A stretch of 64,000 nt of DNA from an uncultured Alistipes sp. (GCA_938014215.1 CALLRW010000017.1:62001-126000), one strand, 5' to 3'. Counted from the stretch's first letter, positions 7,495 through 18,541 are shown. Made by a program: numbers and translations. Notes: generated from the sequence alone by a model not told the origin.

Positions 7495-8487
7495 TTACTG
7501 TTCATCCTGGGTAAATTTACGGAGATTTAACAGCTCTTTCCTGTAATTTCCGGGGGTAACACCCGTTTCGCGCTTGAAAGCCTTGAAGAAGGTCTGAATG
7601 TTGTTGTAACCGACATCGTCGGCCAACTGCTTGAGGGAGATCTCCGACGAAAGACCAGGATCAGACAAAACACGGGTCGCCTCCTTGATGCGGTACGAGT
7701 CGATATATCCGTAGAAGGAGATGCCGGCAACCTTGTTCAGCGCATTGGAGACATAGGTCCGGTTGGTTCCGAGCACCTCGGCCATCCGGTCCAGCGTGAG
7801 CTTCTTCTCCCGGAAAAGCCCCGACTTCATCATCTGCTCCATCTTCAGATAGAGGGTATAATGGATGTCCGACCGATGGTCGGCTGCCGTGCGGTCGTTG
7901 ACGCTGTTTTCAGTCAGCAACCGCTTGCGGTACTCCTCATACTGTGCAATAAGGCGCTTGTTCTCCCGCCGCTGCCTCGCATAGAGCAACAGCACGAAGG
8001 CTGCACCGAGTGCCGCCACACTGATGAGAAACACAAGCAGAGCGGTAGTCCGCCGGTTCTCGGAGAGTTCGAGCGATTTGCGCGTGATGTCGTACTCGTA
8101 CTGCAGCGAAGAGTACTCGTAGAGCAGATTCTTGAAGTCGCTGCTGCCGTTCAGGAAGTTAAGCCGGTCGCTCTGCTCGAGCAGTTCGTTGCAGTAGCGT
8201 GCGGCTCCACCGACATCCCCGGTCCGGGAACAGATCTCGACCATTCCCCGAAGCAGTTGGATGAAGAATTCGGTACTCCCCGACTCCCGGCACTTCTCCA
8301 GGGCCTCGCCGTAGAGTTGCGATGCCTTCTGCAACTGGCCCAAGGTCTGGCACAGTTTCCCGTAATTGTAGAGAATGCTGATGACGGTCGACGGTTCGGA
8401 GTTGGGTGACTCGCAGAGTGCCATCTCGTAGCTTTGTGCGGCCTTGTCGTAGAGTTTCTGGGCCGTGAAAATATCCCCCTGCAGCAT
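7495..8487 (-). CDS. C-terminal half of a membrane-tethered TPR/AraC-type transcription regulator (broken gene)
   Basis: 330 residues counted from ATG 8487. TPR-like helices (YDKAAQSYEMALCESP, NYGKLCQTLGQLQKASQLYGEAL) are followed by one membrane helix (TTALLVFLISVAALGAAFVLLLYA), a basic/coiled segment, and a C-terminal AraC HTH_18 domain (KKLTLDRMAEVLGTNRTYV...ISLKQLADDVGYNNIQTFF...RETGVTPGNYRK). The TPR region continues in the same frame upstream through a single TAA at 8569-8571 into the N-terminal part ending at 9501, so the intact ancestor was one protein. ATG 8487 could still launch a shorter, membrane-bound regulator. Its likely target is the lipoprotein gene just downstream. Confidence 0.75.
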   Translation of the reverse strand: MLQGDIFTAQKLYDKAAQSYEMALCESPNSEPSTVISILYNYGKLCQTLGQLQKASQLYGEALEKCRESGSTEFFIQLLRGMVEICSRTGDVGGAARYCNELLEQSDRLNFLNGSSDFKNLLYEYSSLQYEYDITRKSLELSENRRTTALLVFLISVAALGAAFVLLLYARQRRENKRLIAQYEEYRKRLLTENSVNDRTAADHRSDIHYTLYLKMEQMMKSGLFREKKLTLDRMAEVLGTNRTYVSNALNKVAGISFYGYIDSYRIKEATRVLSDPGLSSEISLKQLADDVGYNNIQTFFKAFKRETGVTPGNYRKELLNLRKFTQDEQ

Positions 8488-8568
8488 GTAGACAATGGGG
8501 CTCCAGTAATCGGTGTTATGCTCCAGCGACTCCTCATGGGCCTGGCGCAGATAGGTCAGGGCCTCGTC

Positions 8569-9501
8569 TTAAGATCCGTTCAGGTATTCAGACTCGGTTT
8601 TGGCAATCAGGGCTGCAATTCGGGTGAAAAAGCTCACACCCGGGTATTCGGAGAGCAACAGCGCCTGTTCGGCATACTGCTCGCAATGCGGATCCTCGCG
8701 AATGTAGAAGATATAGACAATATTGTAGAGCATCCCAATCTGTGCCGGGATGATGTTCCGCATCTTGGCATTGTCGAGCACCTTCAGATAATGAGTCAGC
8801 GCACTTGCATAATCCGCCTGGTATTTCAGCGCATAACCGCCAAGCATGTTCTGATAGATGACAAACGCGCTTCCGCTCTCTATATCAGCCATGTAGGGAC
8901 GCAGAATATCAATATACCGGCTCACGGAATCCCGATTCTCCAGTTCGAGCCAGGCCTGGGCAATACTCACCCCGAGCAGACGGCACACGACCGTGTCGCG
9001 GGTGACGAGCGCCCGGTAGAAGTGCGGCGTCATCTCAATGACGATCGAATCCTGCCGTCCGGAATAAATATGGCTGTTAATACGCGCCGAATAGAAGGCG
9101 ATGGAGTCCTTCCCGGCATTCGAGCCCTGTCCGACGGTCGCACCCCCGCAGGCCGACAGGAATACCACTGCAACCAGAAGCAGCAGGAAACGTATTGCCA
9201 CACCCCGGGAAAACAATCTTCTTCCGGCGGCAGGCAAGCGCTTCTCAATCCCGCGGCACACAAAAGGGGCAAGGCCGGCCTTCCGACGCCGAAATCCCTC
9301 CCCGAATCCCTCCATACGGTCCAATGCCGGCGCGGAGAGGGGACACGCGGCATGTATGATATCGTATTTCATACCATTCAGCTTTCTGGGTCGGAGTCGC
9401 ATCCAGACCAACATGCATCCATACGAAACAGCCCAAGCCCCGAAAAACAGGCCTTTCCCGGGACAGGCAGAGAATTTGGAATTGATATCCAGCCAATTCA
9501 C
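8569..9501 (-). pseudogene. N-terminal half of the same TPR/AraC regulator, ended by an in-frame TAA
   Basis: The frame runs to TAA 8569-8571 (...SEYLNGS-stop) and then continues without shift as DEALTYLRQAHEESLEHN into the C-terminal half. A lipoprotein-like signal (RFLLLLVAVVFLSACGG) lies about 100 residues inside the longest frame, so the true start is probably later than ATG 9501. ATG 9315 or GTG 9201 (VAIRFLLLLVAVV) would place the signal correctly. The following segment is helical and TPR-like (ALKYQADYASALTHYLKVLDNAK). As written, this half lacks the membrane helix and DNA-binding domain. Nonsense mutation, sequencing error or readthrough are the options. Confidence 0.7.
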
Positions 9502-9589
9502 TCACAGAGGATTGGCAGGTGAAATGTTTTTTGCCGCCAATCTTGCCATCAACAGCCTGTTTTTGTGCTTTTTTGGCATGTTCCAATTG

Positions 9590-9619
9590 CAAAAATAGGT
9601 AAAAAATCACACTTTTCAA
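9590..9619 (-). promoter_or_regulatory. Promoter for the TPR/AraC regulator (TTG-N19-TATTTTTG)
   Basis: On the minus strand TTG (9619-9617) precedes TATTTTTG (9597-9590) by 19 bp. Predicted transcription starts near 9583, upstream of all candidate start codons. The rest of 9620-9880 shows no gene. Confidence 0.6.
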
Positions 9620-9876
9620 CCTTGTTTTTCTTTCTGCAGGCCAAAAACAGCCGCCTTACAAAGCTGTAACGGGGTGTCGCGGCAAAGATGACTCCCACCA
9701 TTCGGGGCAATACGGATCGGTCCATCACCGCAAAGCGCCGGAACGGACAATGGTGCTGGCTCGTGCCCCAATGCGCCGAACCGGTCCAAAGAGGAAGCAG
9801 CTGAAGTTTTGCGGAACCAGCCCGCCTCCCCCGGCACAGGTGACTCGCCCCGGGAATATCGCGATCGCCCCGAAAC

Positions 9877-9906
9877 AAAAACCGCCTGCAGGACTCCTGC
9901 AGGCGG
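9877..9906 (-). terminator. Terminator of the carboxyltransferase gene
   Basis: An 11-bp stem, CCGCCTGCAGG (9882-9892) with CCTGCAGGCGG (9896-9906), and a 3-nt loop. On the minus strand it is followed by TTTTTG. It lies 27 bp after the stop of the gene ending at 9934. Confidence 0.85.
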
Positions 9907-9933
9907 AATAGATAACGGTCAATCGGGATACGA

Positions 9934-11793
9934 TCAGGCGATGTCAATCAGCGGTGCGTCCGTTGCGACATTCTGACCCTCGCTGACGAAGATCTGCTTC
10001 ACCTCACCGGCAAAATCCGTCGTGATCGAGTTCTCCATCTTCATGGCCTCAAGCACGGCCACCTCGTCACCGGCCTTCACCTTGTCGCCGACCTTCACCT
10101 TCAGTTCGATCACTCGACCCGGCAGCGGAGCCACAACGGCCTTGCCCGTGATCGTGATCGGAGCGGCCTCCTCAACAGCGGCTGCCTTCTTCTCCTCGGC
10201 TGCCGCTGCGGGTTTCGAAGCCTGGTAGGCCTTCACCTTCTCGTTGGTCAGGAAGGTCTTCGCAACAAGCGGGAAGAGCTCGAGCAGCAGAACCTCCTTC
10301 TCGTTGGCGGCCAGCTTGACGCCTCCGGCCTCCGGAAGCTCGGGATTGGGCTGCATCTGGTATTTCGACGTGTCGTAGGGGGTCTCCTCACGCACTCCGC
10401 AGATCTTGAAGCGGAATTCCGGATCGATCTTCACCGGCGTCTTGCCGTATTCGCCCTTGACCAGACCGACGAACTGCGACGACTTGTTGGTGTACATCGG
10501 ACGTCCGGCCTTCTCGTCCAGGGCGCAGTTCACGGCCTGGGCACCCACGATCTGCGACGTCGGCGTTACCAGAGGCGGCAGACCTGCGGCCAGACGCACC
10601 GTCGGGATCAGCTCCATGGCGCGCGGCAGGATCTCCTCGGCCTTCAGCTGCTTGAGCTGGGCAACCATGTTCGAGTACATGCCGCCCGGGATCTCGGCCT
10701 TCTGAACCAGTTCGTTCGGAGCCGGGAAGCCGAAGTAGGCCTCGATCTTGCGGCAGGCGTCGATCGTACCGGCCTCGTCGTCGGCCTGAGCCGCCTTGAT
10801 GGCACGGTCGAACAGTGCGTCAACCTCTGCAGGGAGCTTATCCGTCAGCGGGTTGAACGGTTTGGGTTCGGGTTTCTCGGTGCCGAATACCGACTGGTTG
10901 AGCTCCTTGCGGATCTCGCGCAGCTGCGTGTTGATCTTCGCCACGGCCTCCATGTTGACACCCAGGTCGATGCCCAGCTTCTTGCAGAAGACGTAGACCA
11001 GCTCGATGGCCGGAGCACCCGTACCGCCGGCAAAGTACCAGCAGTTCGTATCGACGATGTCCACGCCGGCCACGATGGCTGCCAGCACCGATGCCAGACC
11101 GTAACCCGGCGTACAGTGGGTGTGGAAATCAACCGGAATCGAGATATTCTGCTTGAAGAGCTTGACGAGCGTGGCGACGCGGCGCGGCGGAATCAGACCC
11201 GACATGTCCTTGATGGTGATCATGTCGGCACCGAGGGCGGCCATCTGCTTGGCCTTGTCGAGGAAGTAGGCATCGGTGAAGACCGGTGCGGGATTCTTCT
11301 TGCCGCGCAGCTTGTCGAAGAAGCTCAGCTCGGGGTATTTCGGGTCTACGGTGTAGCAGACGGCGCAGTCGGCGATACCGCCATACTGTTTGACATATTT
11401 AACCGTCGATTTCACGTTGTCGACGTCGTTCAGCGCATCGAAAATACGCATGATACCCAGACCGCTCTGGATCGAATTGCGGCAGAACCCGTCGATGATC
11501 TCGTCCGTATAGGGCGAATAGCCGAAGAGGTTGCGGCCGCGCGACAGAGCCGTGAGTTTCGAGACGTTCCCGACAGCCTTGTAGATGGTCTCCAGGCGCG
11601 TCCACGGATTTTCGTTCAGGTAGCGCATGACCGAGTCGGGCACGGCGCCGCCCCAAACCTCCATCGCATAGAAATTCGCATCCTTGTAGAACGGCAGGCA
11701 GCGGTTGATCTGCTCCTGGTTCATACGCGTTGCGAAGGACGACTGCTGACCGTCGCGCAACGTCAGGTCTCTGATTTTGAGATTTCTTGCCAT
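9934..11793 (-). CDS. oadA: Biotin-dependent carboxyltransferase: oxaloacetate decarboxylase alpha / pyruvate carboxylase subunit B
   Basis: 619 residues. The HMGL-like TIM barrel starts RDLTLRDGQQSSFATRM; metal ligands are in DFHTHCTPGYG and the active-site lysine lies in MITIKDMSG. A PycB/OadA conserved domain follows. A linker rich in Ala/Glu leads to a biotinyl domain ending the protein, with the biotin lysine near 585 in EAMKMEN. The domain transfers CO2 between carboxybiotin and pyruvate/oxaloacetate. It may pair with the membrane subunit at 52.6-53.8 kb for Na+-pumping oxaloacetate decarboxylation, or with a biotin carboxylase elsewhere to form a split pyruvate carboxylase; the sequence does not decide. 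It is monocistronic, with a strong promoter and terminator. Confidence 0.93.
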   Translation of the reverse strand: MARNLKIRDLTLRDGQQSSFATRMNQEQINRCLPFYKDANFYAMEVWGGAVPDSVMRYLNENPWTRLETIYKAVGNVSKLTALSRGRNLFGYSPYTDEIIDGFCRNSIQSGLGIMRIFDALNDVDNVKSTVKYVKQYGGIADCAVCYTVDPKYPELSFFDKLRGKKNPAPVFTDAYFLDKAKQMAALGADMITIKDMSGLIPPRRVATLVKLFKQNISIPVDFHTHCTPGYGLASVLAAIVAGVDIVDTNCWYFAGGTGAPAIELVYVFCKKLGIDLGVNMEAVAKINTQLREIRKELNQSVFGTEKPEPKPFNPLTDKLPAEVDALFDRAIKAAQADDEAGTIDACRKIEAYFGFPAPNELVQKAEIPGGMYSNMVAQLKQLKAEEILPRAMELIPTVRLAAGLPPLVTPTSQIVGAQAVNCALDEKAGRPMYTNKSSQFVGLVKGEYGKTPVKIDPEFRFKICGVREETPYDTSKYQMQPNPELPEAGGVKLAANEKEVLLLELFPLVAKTFLTNEKVKAYQASKPAAAAEEKKAAAVEEAAPITITGKAVVAPLPGRVIELKVKVGDKVKAGDEVAVLEAMKMENSITTDFAGEVKQIFVSEGQNVATDAPLIDIA

Positions 11794-11824
11794 TTGTACT
11801 TCGATTTTACTGTTATTACAATAA

Positions 11825-11854
11825 CAAAGGTAATAAAGCCTTACGAATATACAA
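11825..11854 (-). promoter_or_regulatory. Promoter of oadA (TTG-N19-TACCTTTG)
   Basis: The minus strand has TTG (11854-11852), a 19-bp spacer, and TACCTTTG (11832-11825), ending 32 bp before ATG 11793. It is a full match to the Bacteroidota consensus. Confidence 0.8.
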
Positions 11855-11991
11855 CTTTTTCACAAGAAATTTTCAGAAAAAGATCGCGATTCAGTTACTT
11901 TTTATAAAAAACGAGGCGAAAACGAGGAATAAATGGAGTTTTCGGGGCGGCCGCCGGGCAAACATTGGGCGGCATCGGCCGGGCGGAAGGA

Positions 11992-12160
11992 GCACAAAAG
12001 GAAAAGCGGAAGCGGAACTCGGGGAGCGGAAAGGGGGCGCAAAAGGAAAAGCGAAAGCAGGACTCAAGGAGCAGAAAGGGGGCGCAAAAGGAAAAGCGAA
12101 AGCGGGATTCGGGGAGCAGAAAGAGGGCGCAAAAGAAAATGCGGAAGCGGGATTCGGGCC
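11992..12160. repeat. 45-bp degenerate tandem repeat, about 3.5 units
   Basis: Units begin at 12001, 12046 and 12091, with a partial one at 12136. Each has the pattern GAAAAGCG(G/A)AAGC..GG(A/G)..TC..GGAGC.GAAAG.GGGCGCAAAAG. The array is purine-rich on the plus strand and fills the gap between oadA and the downstream permease gene. The period is a multiple of three (15 codons), but no accepted gene covers it. Confidence 0.85.
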
Positions 12161-12215
12161 GGGACCCGGCATCCTGCACCCGGGATTCTGTCCATGGGAT
12201 CTTGAGACAGGGTGC

Positions 12216-13238
12216 TCAACGGCAGTCGCCGCGGCCGTCGAGGTACCGGCACTTGAACAGATCGACGAAATAGAGAAACATCGCCAGCAGCAGCGGGCCG
12301 AAGATCACCCCCATAAAGCCGAAGAGCGACAGCCCGATGAAGACGCCGAAGATCGTCACAAGCGGATGGGTGTGGGCCATGCGTTTCTGCAGCACGAAGC
12401 GCACGACGTTGTCGACGTGCGTGACGACCAGCGACCCGTAGAGCACCAGCCCCACGGCCGGTGCCCACGCGCCCGTGAGGGCCATGTAGGCCGCCAGCGG
12501 AGCCCAGACCAGCGCTGTGCCGACGATCGGGATGACCGTGGCAAAGCACGTCAGCACGCCCCAAAACAGCGGACTCGGCGCCCCGAAGATCAGGTAGCCG
12601 GCATAGGCCACGAAGCCCTGGACGACGGCCAGCAGCGGGATACCGATGGCATTCGAGCGGACGATGAGGTGGATTTCGTGGGCGACGTTGCGCGAAACCG
12701 CCCGGTCGAAGGGCAGCAGATCGCGGCAGTAGTCCTCCATGCGCCGGCCGCCGATCAGCAGAAAGTAGAGCACGAAGAGCAGCACGACGATGTTGATGGC
12801 AAAGTCGACCATCCCCTCGACAAGCCACTGCCCCACGGTCGGGATCTGACCGACCAACCACCGCACGTTGGCTTCGGACCAGAGTTCGTAACCGGTGCGC
12901 GCCTCGACCAGATCGGCCAGGTGTCGCAGCGGAAGGATCAGCGTCCGCGGATTGACGACCATCCCCTGGATCTTGACGGCCACCATCCAGCCGATCAGCG
13001 AGATCGGGATCAGAAAGCAGAAGACCGCCTCGCCCAACAGGGTCGAGGCGGCCAGAGCCGGTCGCCAGCGGCGGCGTTCGGTCAGAAAGCGCATCTGACG
13101 GCGCAGCAGCACGTAGATCGTCACGGCCCCGAGCAGTCCGCCCAGAAACGGGATGATCTTGAGGAAGATCACCACGCCGAGGCCGATGATCAGCACGAAG
13201 AGCGAATAACGCCCGTATTTTTCACGGATGGTGCGCAT
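12216..13238 (-). CDS. AI-2E family transporter (UPF0118/PerM type) membrane protein
   Basis: 340 residues with seven to eight membrane helices in the PerM arrangement. An N-terminal helix pair (YSLFVLIIGLGVVIFLKIIPFLGGLLGAV) is followed by a soluble middle part (residues about 95-150), then the conserved block FGAPSPLFWGVLTCFATVIPIVGTALVWAP and the final GLSLFGFMGVIFGPLLLAMFLYF. The family exports small molecules; autoinducer-2 export is established for TqsA, while many relatives are ion exchangers or unknown. ATG 13238 is the only sensible start. It lies between two repeat arrays and has no operon partner. Confidence 0.9.
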   Translation of the reverse strand: MRTIREKYGRYSLFVLIIGLGVVIFLKIIPFLGGLLGAVTIYVLLRRQMRFLTERRRWRPALAASTLLGEAVFCFLIPISLIGWMVAVKIQGMVVNPRTLILPLRHLADLVEARTGYELWSEANVRWLVGQIPTVGQWLVEGMVDFAINIVVLLFVLYFLLIGGRRMEDYCRDLLPFDRAVSRNVAHEIHLIVRSNAIGIPLLAVVQGFVAYAGYLIFGAPSPLFWGVLTCFATVIPIVGTALVWAPLAAYMALTGAWAPAVGLVLYGSLVVTHVDNVVRFVLQKRMAHTHPLVTIFGVFIGLSLFGFMGVIFGPLLLAMFLYFVDLFKCRYLDGRGDCR

Positions 13239-13296
13239 ACGGCACTCCTCCGCTGCAAGGAGCGTGCCGCAAAAGATCGCACAGCGGCGGAACAGG

Positions 13297-13540
13297 CCAG
13301 TTCCGGTCGGCCGGCAGCCGGATCGCTGCCGTTACGGAAAGATTCCGGTCGGCTGACTGCCGGACCGCCACTGTTCCAGAAAGATTCCGGTCGGCCGGGA
13401 GCCGGATCGCCACTGCTCCGGGAAGATTCCAGTCGACCGACTGCCAGACCGCCACTGTCCCGGAAAGATTCCGGTCAGCTGACTGCCGGACTGCCACTAC
13501 TCCGGGAAGATTCCAGTCGGCCGACCGTCGGGACGTTGCA
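13297..13540. repeat. 42-bp degenerate tandem repeat, nearly six units
   Basis: The anchor AAGATTCC(G/A)GTC occurs at 13339, 13381, 13423, 13465 and 13507, exactly 42 bp apart, with a diverged unit before the first. Units alternate between two subtypes (GGAAAGATTCCGGTC and GGGAAGATTCCAGTC), suggesting expansion by 84-bp duplications. The array occupies nearly the whole 313-bp gap between the AI-2E permease and HAD genes. Confidence 0.88.
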
Positions 13541-13551
13541 GTCCCGCACGG

Positions 13552-14163
13552 TTACTCCCGATTGTCGAGCAGCTGGCGCCGCAACGCGTCACACGAGGCG
13601 GCCGGATCGCGGTGGTTGAAGAGGTAGCCGTGGATGCCCAACTGCTCGGCCGTCGCGATGTTGGCCTCGCGATCGTCGATGAAGAGCGTCTCGGCGGGAT
13701 TCAGTCCGTAACGCTCGAGCAGGATCTCGTAGATACGCGGCTCGGGCTTCACCACCAGCTCCTCGCACGAAATCACCTCGCCGTCGAAGAGTCCGTAGAC
13801 CGGGAAGCGGCGCAGATGGGCGATGAACTCGTGGGCCATGTTCGAAAGAACGTACAGCCGATAGCGTCCCGAGGCCTTCAGGTCGCGGACCAACCGCTCC
13901 GTAGCGGGGATGGGCTCCTGCAGATCGATGGCCTGCTGCAGCACCTCGGCACAACGTTCGTAGGGATAGCCGGTCATATCGACAAGCGTTTGGGTCACCT
14001 CCTGCAGCGTATTCACCCCGCGGTCGTACTCCTCCCAGAAGCGCGGCATCTGCGGAGCCCGCAGAAAGCTGAAAAATCCCAACAGATCGGCATCACACTT
14101 GTTCCTGTCGCGGGCGAAAAGCACTCCGCCCAGATCGAATACGATATTTTTCATGGTCTTCAT
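13552..14163 (-). CDS. HAD-family phosphatase (YihX/glucose-1-phosphatase-like)
   Basis: 203 residues from ATG 14163 (MKTMKNIVFDLGGVLF); ATG 14154 is an alternative start. Motif I appears as FDLGGVL, with Asp and the second Asp replaced by Gly as in many YihX/epoxide-hydrolase-type HADs. The alpha-helical cap spans about residues 20-85, motif II is LYVLSNM, the motif III lysine is in VVKPEPRIYEILL, and motif IV is ETLFIDDREANIATAEQLGI. It hydrolyses phosphate esters of small metabolites in the cytoplasm; the substrate is not predictable. It is followed downstream by the 42-bp repeat array and probably transcribed alone. Confidence 0.9.
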   Translation of the reverse strand: MKTMKNIVFDLGGVLFARDRNKCDADLLGFFSFLRAPQMPRFWEEYDRGVNTLQEVTQTLVDMTGYPYERCAEVLQQAIDLQEPIPATERLVRDLKASGRYRLYVLSNMAHEFIAHLRRFPVYGLFDGEVISCEELVVKPEPRIYEILLERYGLNPAETLFIDDREANIATAEQLGIHGYLFNHRDPAASCDALRRQLLDNRE

Positions 14164-14244
14164 TTTCACGCCTGCAAAGATAGGGATCCTTGTGCGCAAC
14201 CGCAAATTTTCGCAGCGCTTCCGCCCGCCCGAGGTAAAAACAAA

Positions 14245-14268
14245 GACGGCTCTCCGCAGAGAACCGTC
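14245..14268 (-). terminator. Terminator hairpin downstream of hppA
   Basis: A 10-bp stem, GACGGCTCTC (14245-14254) with GAGAACCGTC (14259-14268, one G-U), loop CGCA. On the minus strand it is followed by TTTGTTTTT. It is about 190 bp beyond the hppA stop. Confidence 0.75.
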
Positions 14269-14337
14269 TCCAGTATGAATGGTTTGACCAAGGTAATCGC
14301 CACCCGGTCCCGGCAGAAACACGCTGTTCTCGGCCCA

Positions 14338-14455
14338 CCGGCTGAGATGCCTTTCTTGTGGTCCCCCGGCTGAGACACGCTCCGCAACCCGCCCCTGCCA
14401 AAGCACTCGTCACGCGGCCCCAACCCAAGCACTCTTCTCGCGGCCCCCGGCGGAC
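14338..14455. repeat. Weak degenerate duplications in the hppA 3' region
   Basis: CCGGCTGAGA occurs at 14338 and 14366, and AAGCACTC at 14401 and 14427, so units of about 26-28 bp. Similarity is low and the period is not constant. No gene is seen in 14164-14460. Confidence 0.35.
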
Positions 14456-14460
14456 GGCGG

Positions 14461-16677
<2,217 letters not shown>

Positions 16678-16712
16678 ATCAGGTAGTTGTTTGGTGATCG
16701 GCTTTATAGATA

Positions 16713-16720
16713 TAAAGGTA
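16713..16720 (-). promoter_or_regulatory. Near-consensus -7 box (TACCTTTA) upstream of hppA
   Basis: The minus strand TACCTTTA differs by one base from TAnnTTTG and lies 36 bp from ATG 16677. No convincing -33 element is present. Confidence 0.4.
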
Positions 16721-16857
16721 CGAAATTATTGCGAAACCTGTGTCGGTCAGGGTGATATTTCCGCAAAAAAAGCACCGCCGCTCCGCGCAGTCCGCCGCTC
16801 GGCCGGAAAAGGTTGTCCGAAACGGGAAACCGGGCGGGACGTTTTCGAAAATTTGGC

Positions 16858-16865
16858 TACCTTTG
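16858..16865 (+). promoter_or_regulatory. -7 box TACCTTTG upstream of mgtE
   Basis: A full TAnnTTTG match gives a predicted start near 16872 and a leader of about 200 nt before mgtE, unusually long for this window. The -33 element is weak. Confidence 0.55.
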
Positions 16866-16976
16866 CAACGGATTTACCGCCGTAGCAGCTGCCACGGCCG
16901 GCAGTCCCGCAGAAGGGACCGCCTCCCGCAGGTCAGGGCGGAAAATCGATTGTCAAACCTCTAACACACCCGTATC

Positions 16977-17033
16977 ATGGACGAAGGCCCGGATCAAAAC
17001 CGCGAATTCACCGATTTATTCACGAATCCGTAA
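16977..17033 (+). CDS. Possible 18-residue leader peptide upstream of mgtE
   Basis: ATG 16977 to TAA 17033 encodes MDEGPDQNREFTDLFTNP. It lies inside the predicted mgtE leader and ends 46 nt before the mgtE start. The early acidic and proline residues (D2, E3, P5, D6) resemble the composition of enterobacterial Mg2+-sensing leader peptides such as MgtL, where low Mg2+ destabilises the translating ribosome. There is no homology evidence and the ORF is short enough to occur by chance; conservation in related genomes would decide. Confidence 0.3.
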   Translation: MDEGPDQNREFTDLFTNP

Positions 17034-17079
17034 GGGGTCCGGCCGCGGTCTCCTGCGGATCAAACCAGGAGATCATGCC

Positions 17080-18459
17080 ATGAAAGAGATCAAAAGGCAA
17101 CTGTCGCTCCCGGCCGATGCCCCCACGTGGGAGCTCCGCCGGGAACTGGCCGCACGGAACCCGGTTCAGGCGGCCCGCATCCTCATCGATTCACCCTCCG
17201 AAGAGAGCGTATGGCTCTTCCGCGCACTCCCGACTCCGGTCGCCGAGCGCATCTTCCGCGCACTCGATCCGCCGGAACAGAGCCGGTTCATCGGGCGCAT
17301 TGCCGAGCTGCTCGGACGCATTGCCGGGAGTCAGGAGCCGGAGCAGGAGATCGACCCGGACTCCCCGCATGACGAGCTGCCGGGATGTGTCGTCCGGCGT
17401 CTGCTCGAGGTGCTCCCGGCCGAAGAACGGGAGGCCCTCGCCCGCTTCGCCGGCTATCCCGAAGCATCGATCGCCCGCGACATGAGCGCCGGATTCATCG
17501 CCCTGCGCCCGGAGTTCACCACCGAAGAGGCGCTCGAACAGATCCGCCGCTACGGCGCCGGCAGCCGCTCGATCGAGCGGCTCCATGTCGTGGACCCGGA
17601 GTGGCACCCGCTCGGCGTCATCCGCATCCGCGACCTGCTGCTCGCCCCGCCCGGATGCCGGATCGCCCGGCTCACCGTCCGCAGCTGCCCGGTTCTCCGC
17701 ACGTCGGACGACCGCGAGGAGGTCGCCGCCCGATTCCGCGGCGAAGGCTCCGACTCGCTGCCCGTCACCGATTCGGCCGGGTGTCTGCTCGGGGTGGTAT
17801 CCCCGGATGAAATCCGCGAAATCGAACGCGAAGAGGCCACCGAGGATTTCCAGAAGTTCGGCGGTTCCGAGGAGCTCGACCTCTCCTACACCCGCACTCC
17901 GCTGCTGTCGCTCGTCCGGAAACGCGCCGGATGGCTCGTCGTCCTCTTCCTGAGCGAGATGCTCACCGCCTCGGCCATGGGATACTTCGACGACGAGATC
18001 GCTCGCGCCGTGGTCCTCGCCCTCTTCGTCCCGCTGATCATCTCCAGCGGCGGAAACTCCGGATCGCAGGCCGCCAGTCTCATCATCCGCGCCCTGGCCC
18101 TCGGCGAACTCTCGCTCCGCAACGGCTGGTATGTCCTCCGCAAGGAGCTCCTCTCCGGACTGCTGCTCGGCGCCATCCTCGGCACCATCGGATTCGTGCG
18201 TATCCTCCTCTGGCAGCAGTGCGGCTTCTACGACTACGGCCCCTACTGGGCGTGGGTCGCCACGAGCGTCGCCGTGTCGCTGATCTTCATCGTCCTCTGG
18301 GGAACCATTGCCGGAGCCATGATCCCCCTGCTGCTCAAGCGGATCGGACTCGATCCGGCCACCGCTTCGGCCCCCTTCGTCGCCACGCTCGCCGACGTCA
18401 CCGGACTGATCATCTACTTCTCCGTGGCGGCCCTCTTCCTGAGCGGGAAGCTGCTCTGA
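17080..18459 (+). CDS. mgtE: Magnesium transporter MgtE
   Basis: 459 residues. An N-terminal MgtE_N superhelical domain (about 1-125) is followed by a CBS pair (about 130-255: DMSAGFIALRPEFTTEEAL, SLPVTDSAGCLLGVVSP) and a five-helix membrane domain carrying the family signature VPLIISSGGNSGSQAASLIIRALALGEL. The dimer imports Mg2+ down its gradient and is gated by Mg2+ bound between the CBS and N domains. The start ATG 17080 is chosen because it opens the N domain; AGGAG lies about 9 nt upstream, an unusual Shine-Dalgarno-like site for this phylum. The open frame continues upstream to 16813 but has no MgtE-like content there. Confidence 0.95.
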   Translation: MKEIKRQLSLPADAPTWELRRELAARNPVQAARILIDSPSEESVWLFRALPTPVAERIFRALDPPEQSRFIGRIAELLGRIAGSQEPEQEIDPDSPHDELPGCVVRRLLEVLPAEEREALARFAGYPEASIARDMSAGFIALRPEFTTEEALEQIRRYGAGSRSIERLHVVDPEWHPLGVIRIRDLLLAPPGCRIARLTVRSCPVLRTSDDREEVAARFRGEGSDSLPVTDSAGCLLGVVSPDEIREIEREEATEDFQKFGGSEELDLSYTRTPLLSLVRKRAGWLVVLFLSEMLTASAMGYFDDEIARAVVLALFVPLIISSGGNSGSQAASLIIRALALGELSLRNGWYVLRKELLSGLLLGAILGTIGFVRILLWQQCGFYDYGPYWAWVATSVAVSLIFIVLWGTIAGAMIPLLLKRIGLDPATASAPFVATLADVTGLIIYFSVAALFLSGKLL

Positions 18460-18487
18460 AACCGCCCGCCCCCCTGGAACGAAAGAA

Positions 18488-18520
18488 CCGGGATCCGACG
18501 CATCGGATCCCGGCTCTTTT
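18488..18520. terminator. Bidirectional terminator between mgtE and nqrF
   Basis: An 11-bp perfect stem, CCGGGATCCGA (18488-18498) with TCGGATCCCGG (18503-18513), loop CGCA, and CTCTTTT on the plus side. It sits between two convergent genes. Confidence 0.8.
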
Positions 18521-18541
18521 CCGGTCTTCGGACTCCTCCGG

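Noticed and set aside
11891..12205. Repeat-containing proteins on either strand between oadA and the AI-2E gene
   Set aside because: Open frames exist in several frames at once across the 45-bp repeat, so openness is not evidence of coding.
16678..17079. M-box or other Mg2+ riboswitch before mgtE
   Set aside because: No recognisable conserved aptamer core was seen; only short GC-rich stems are present.
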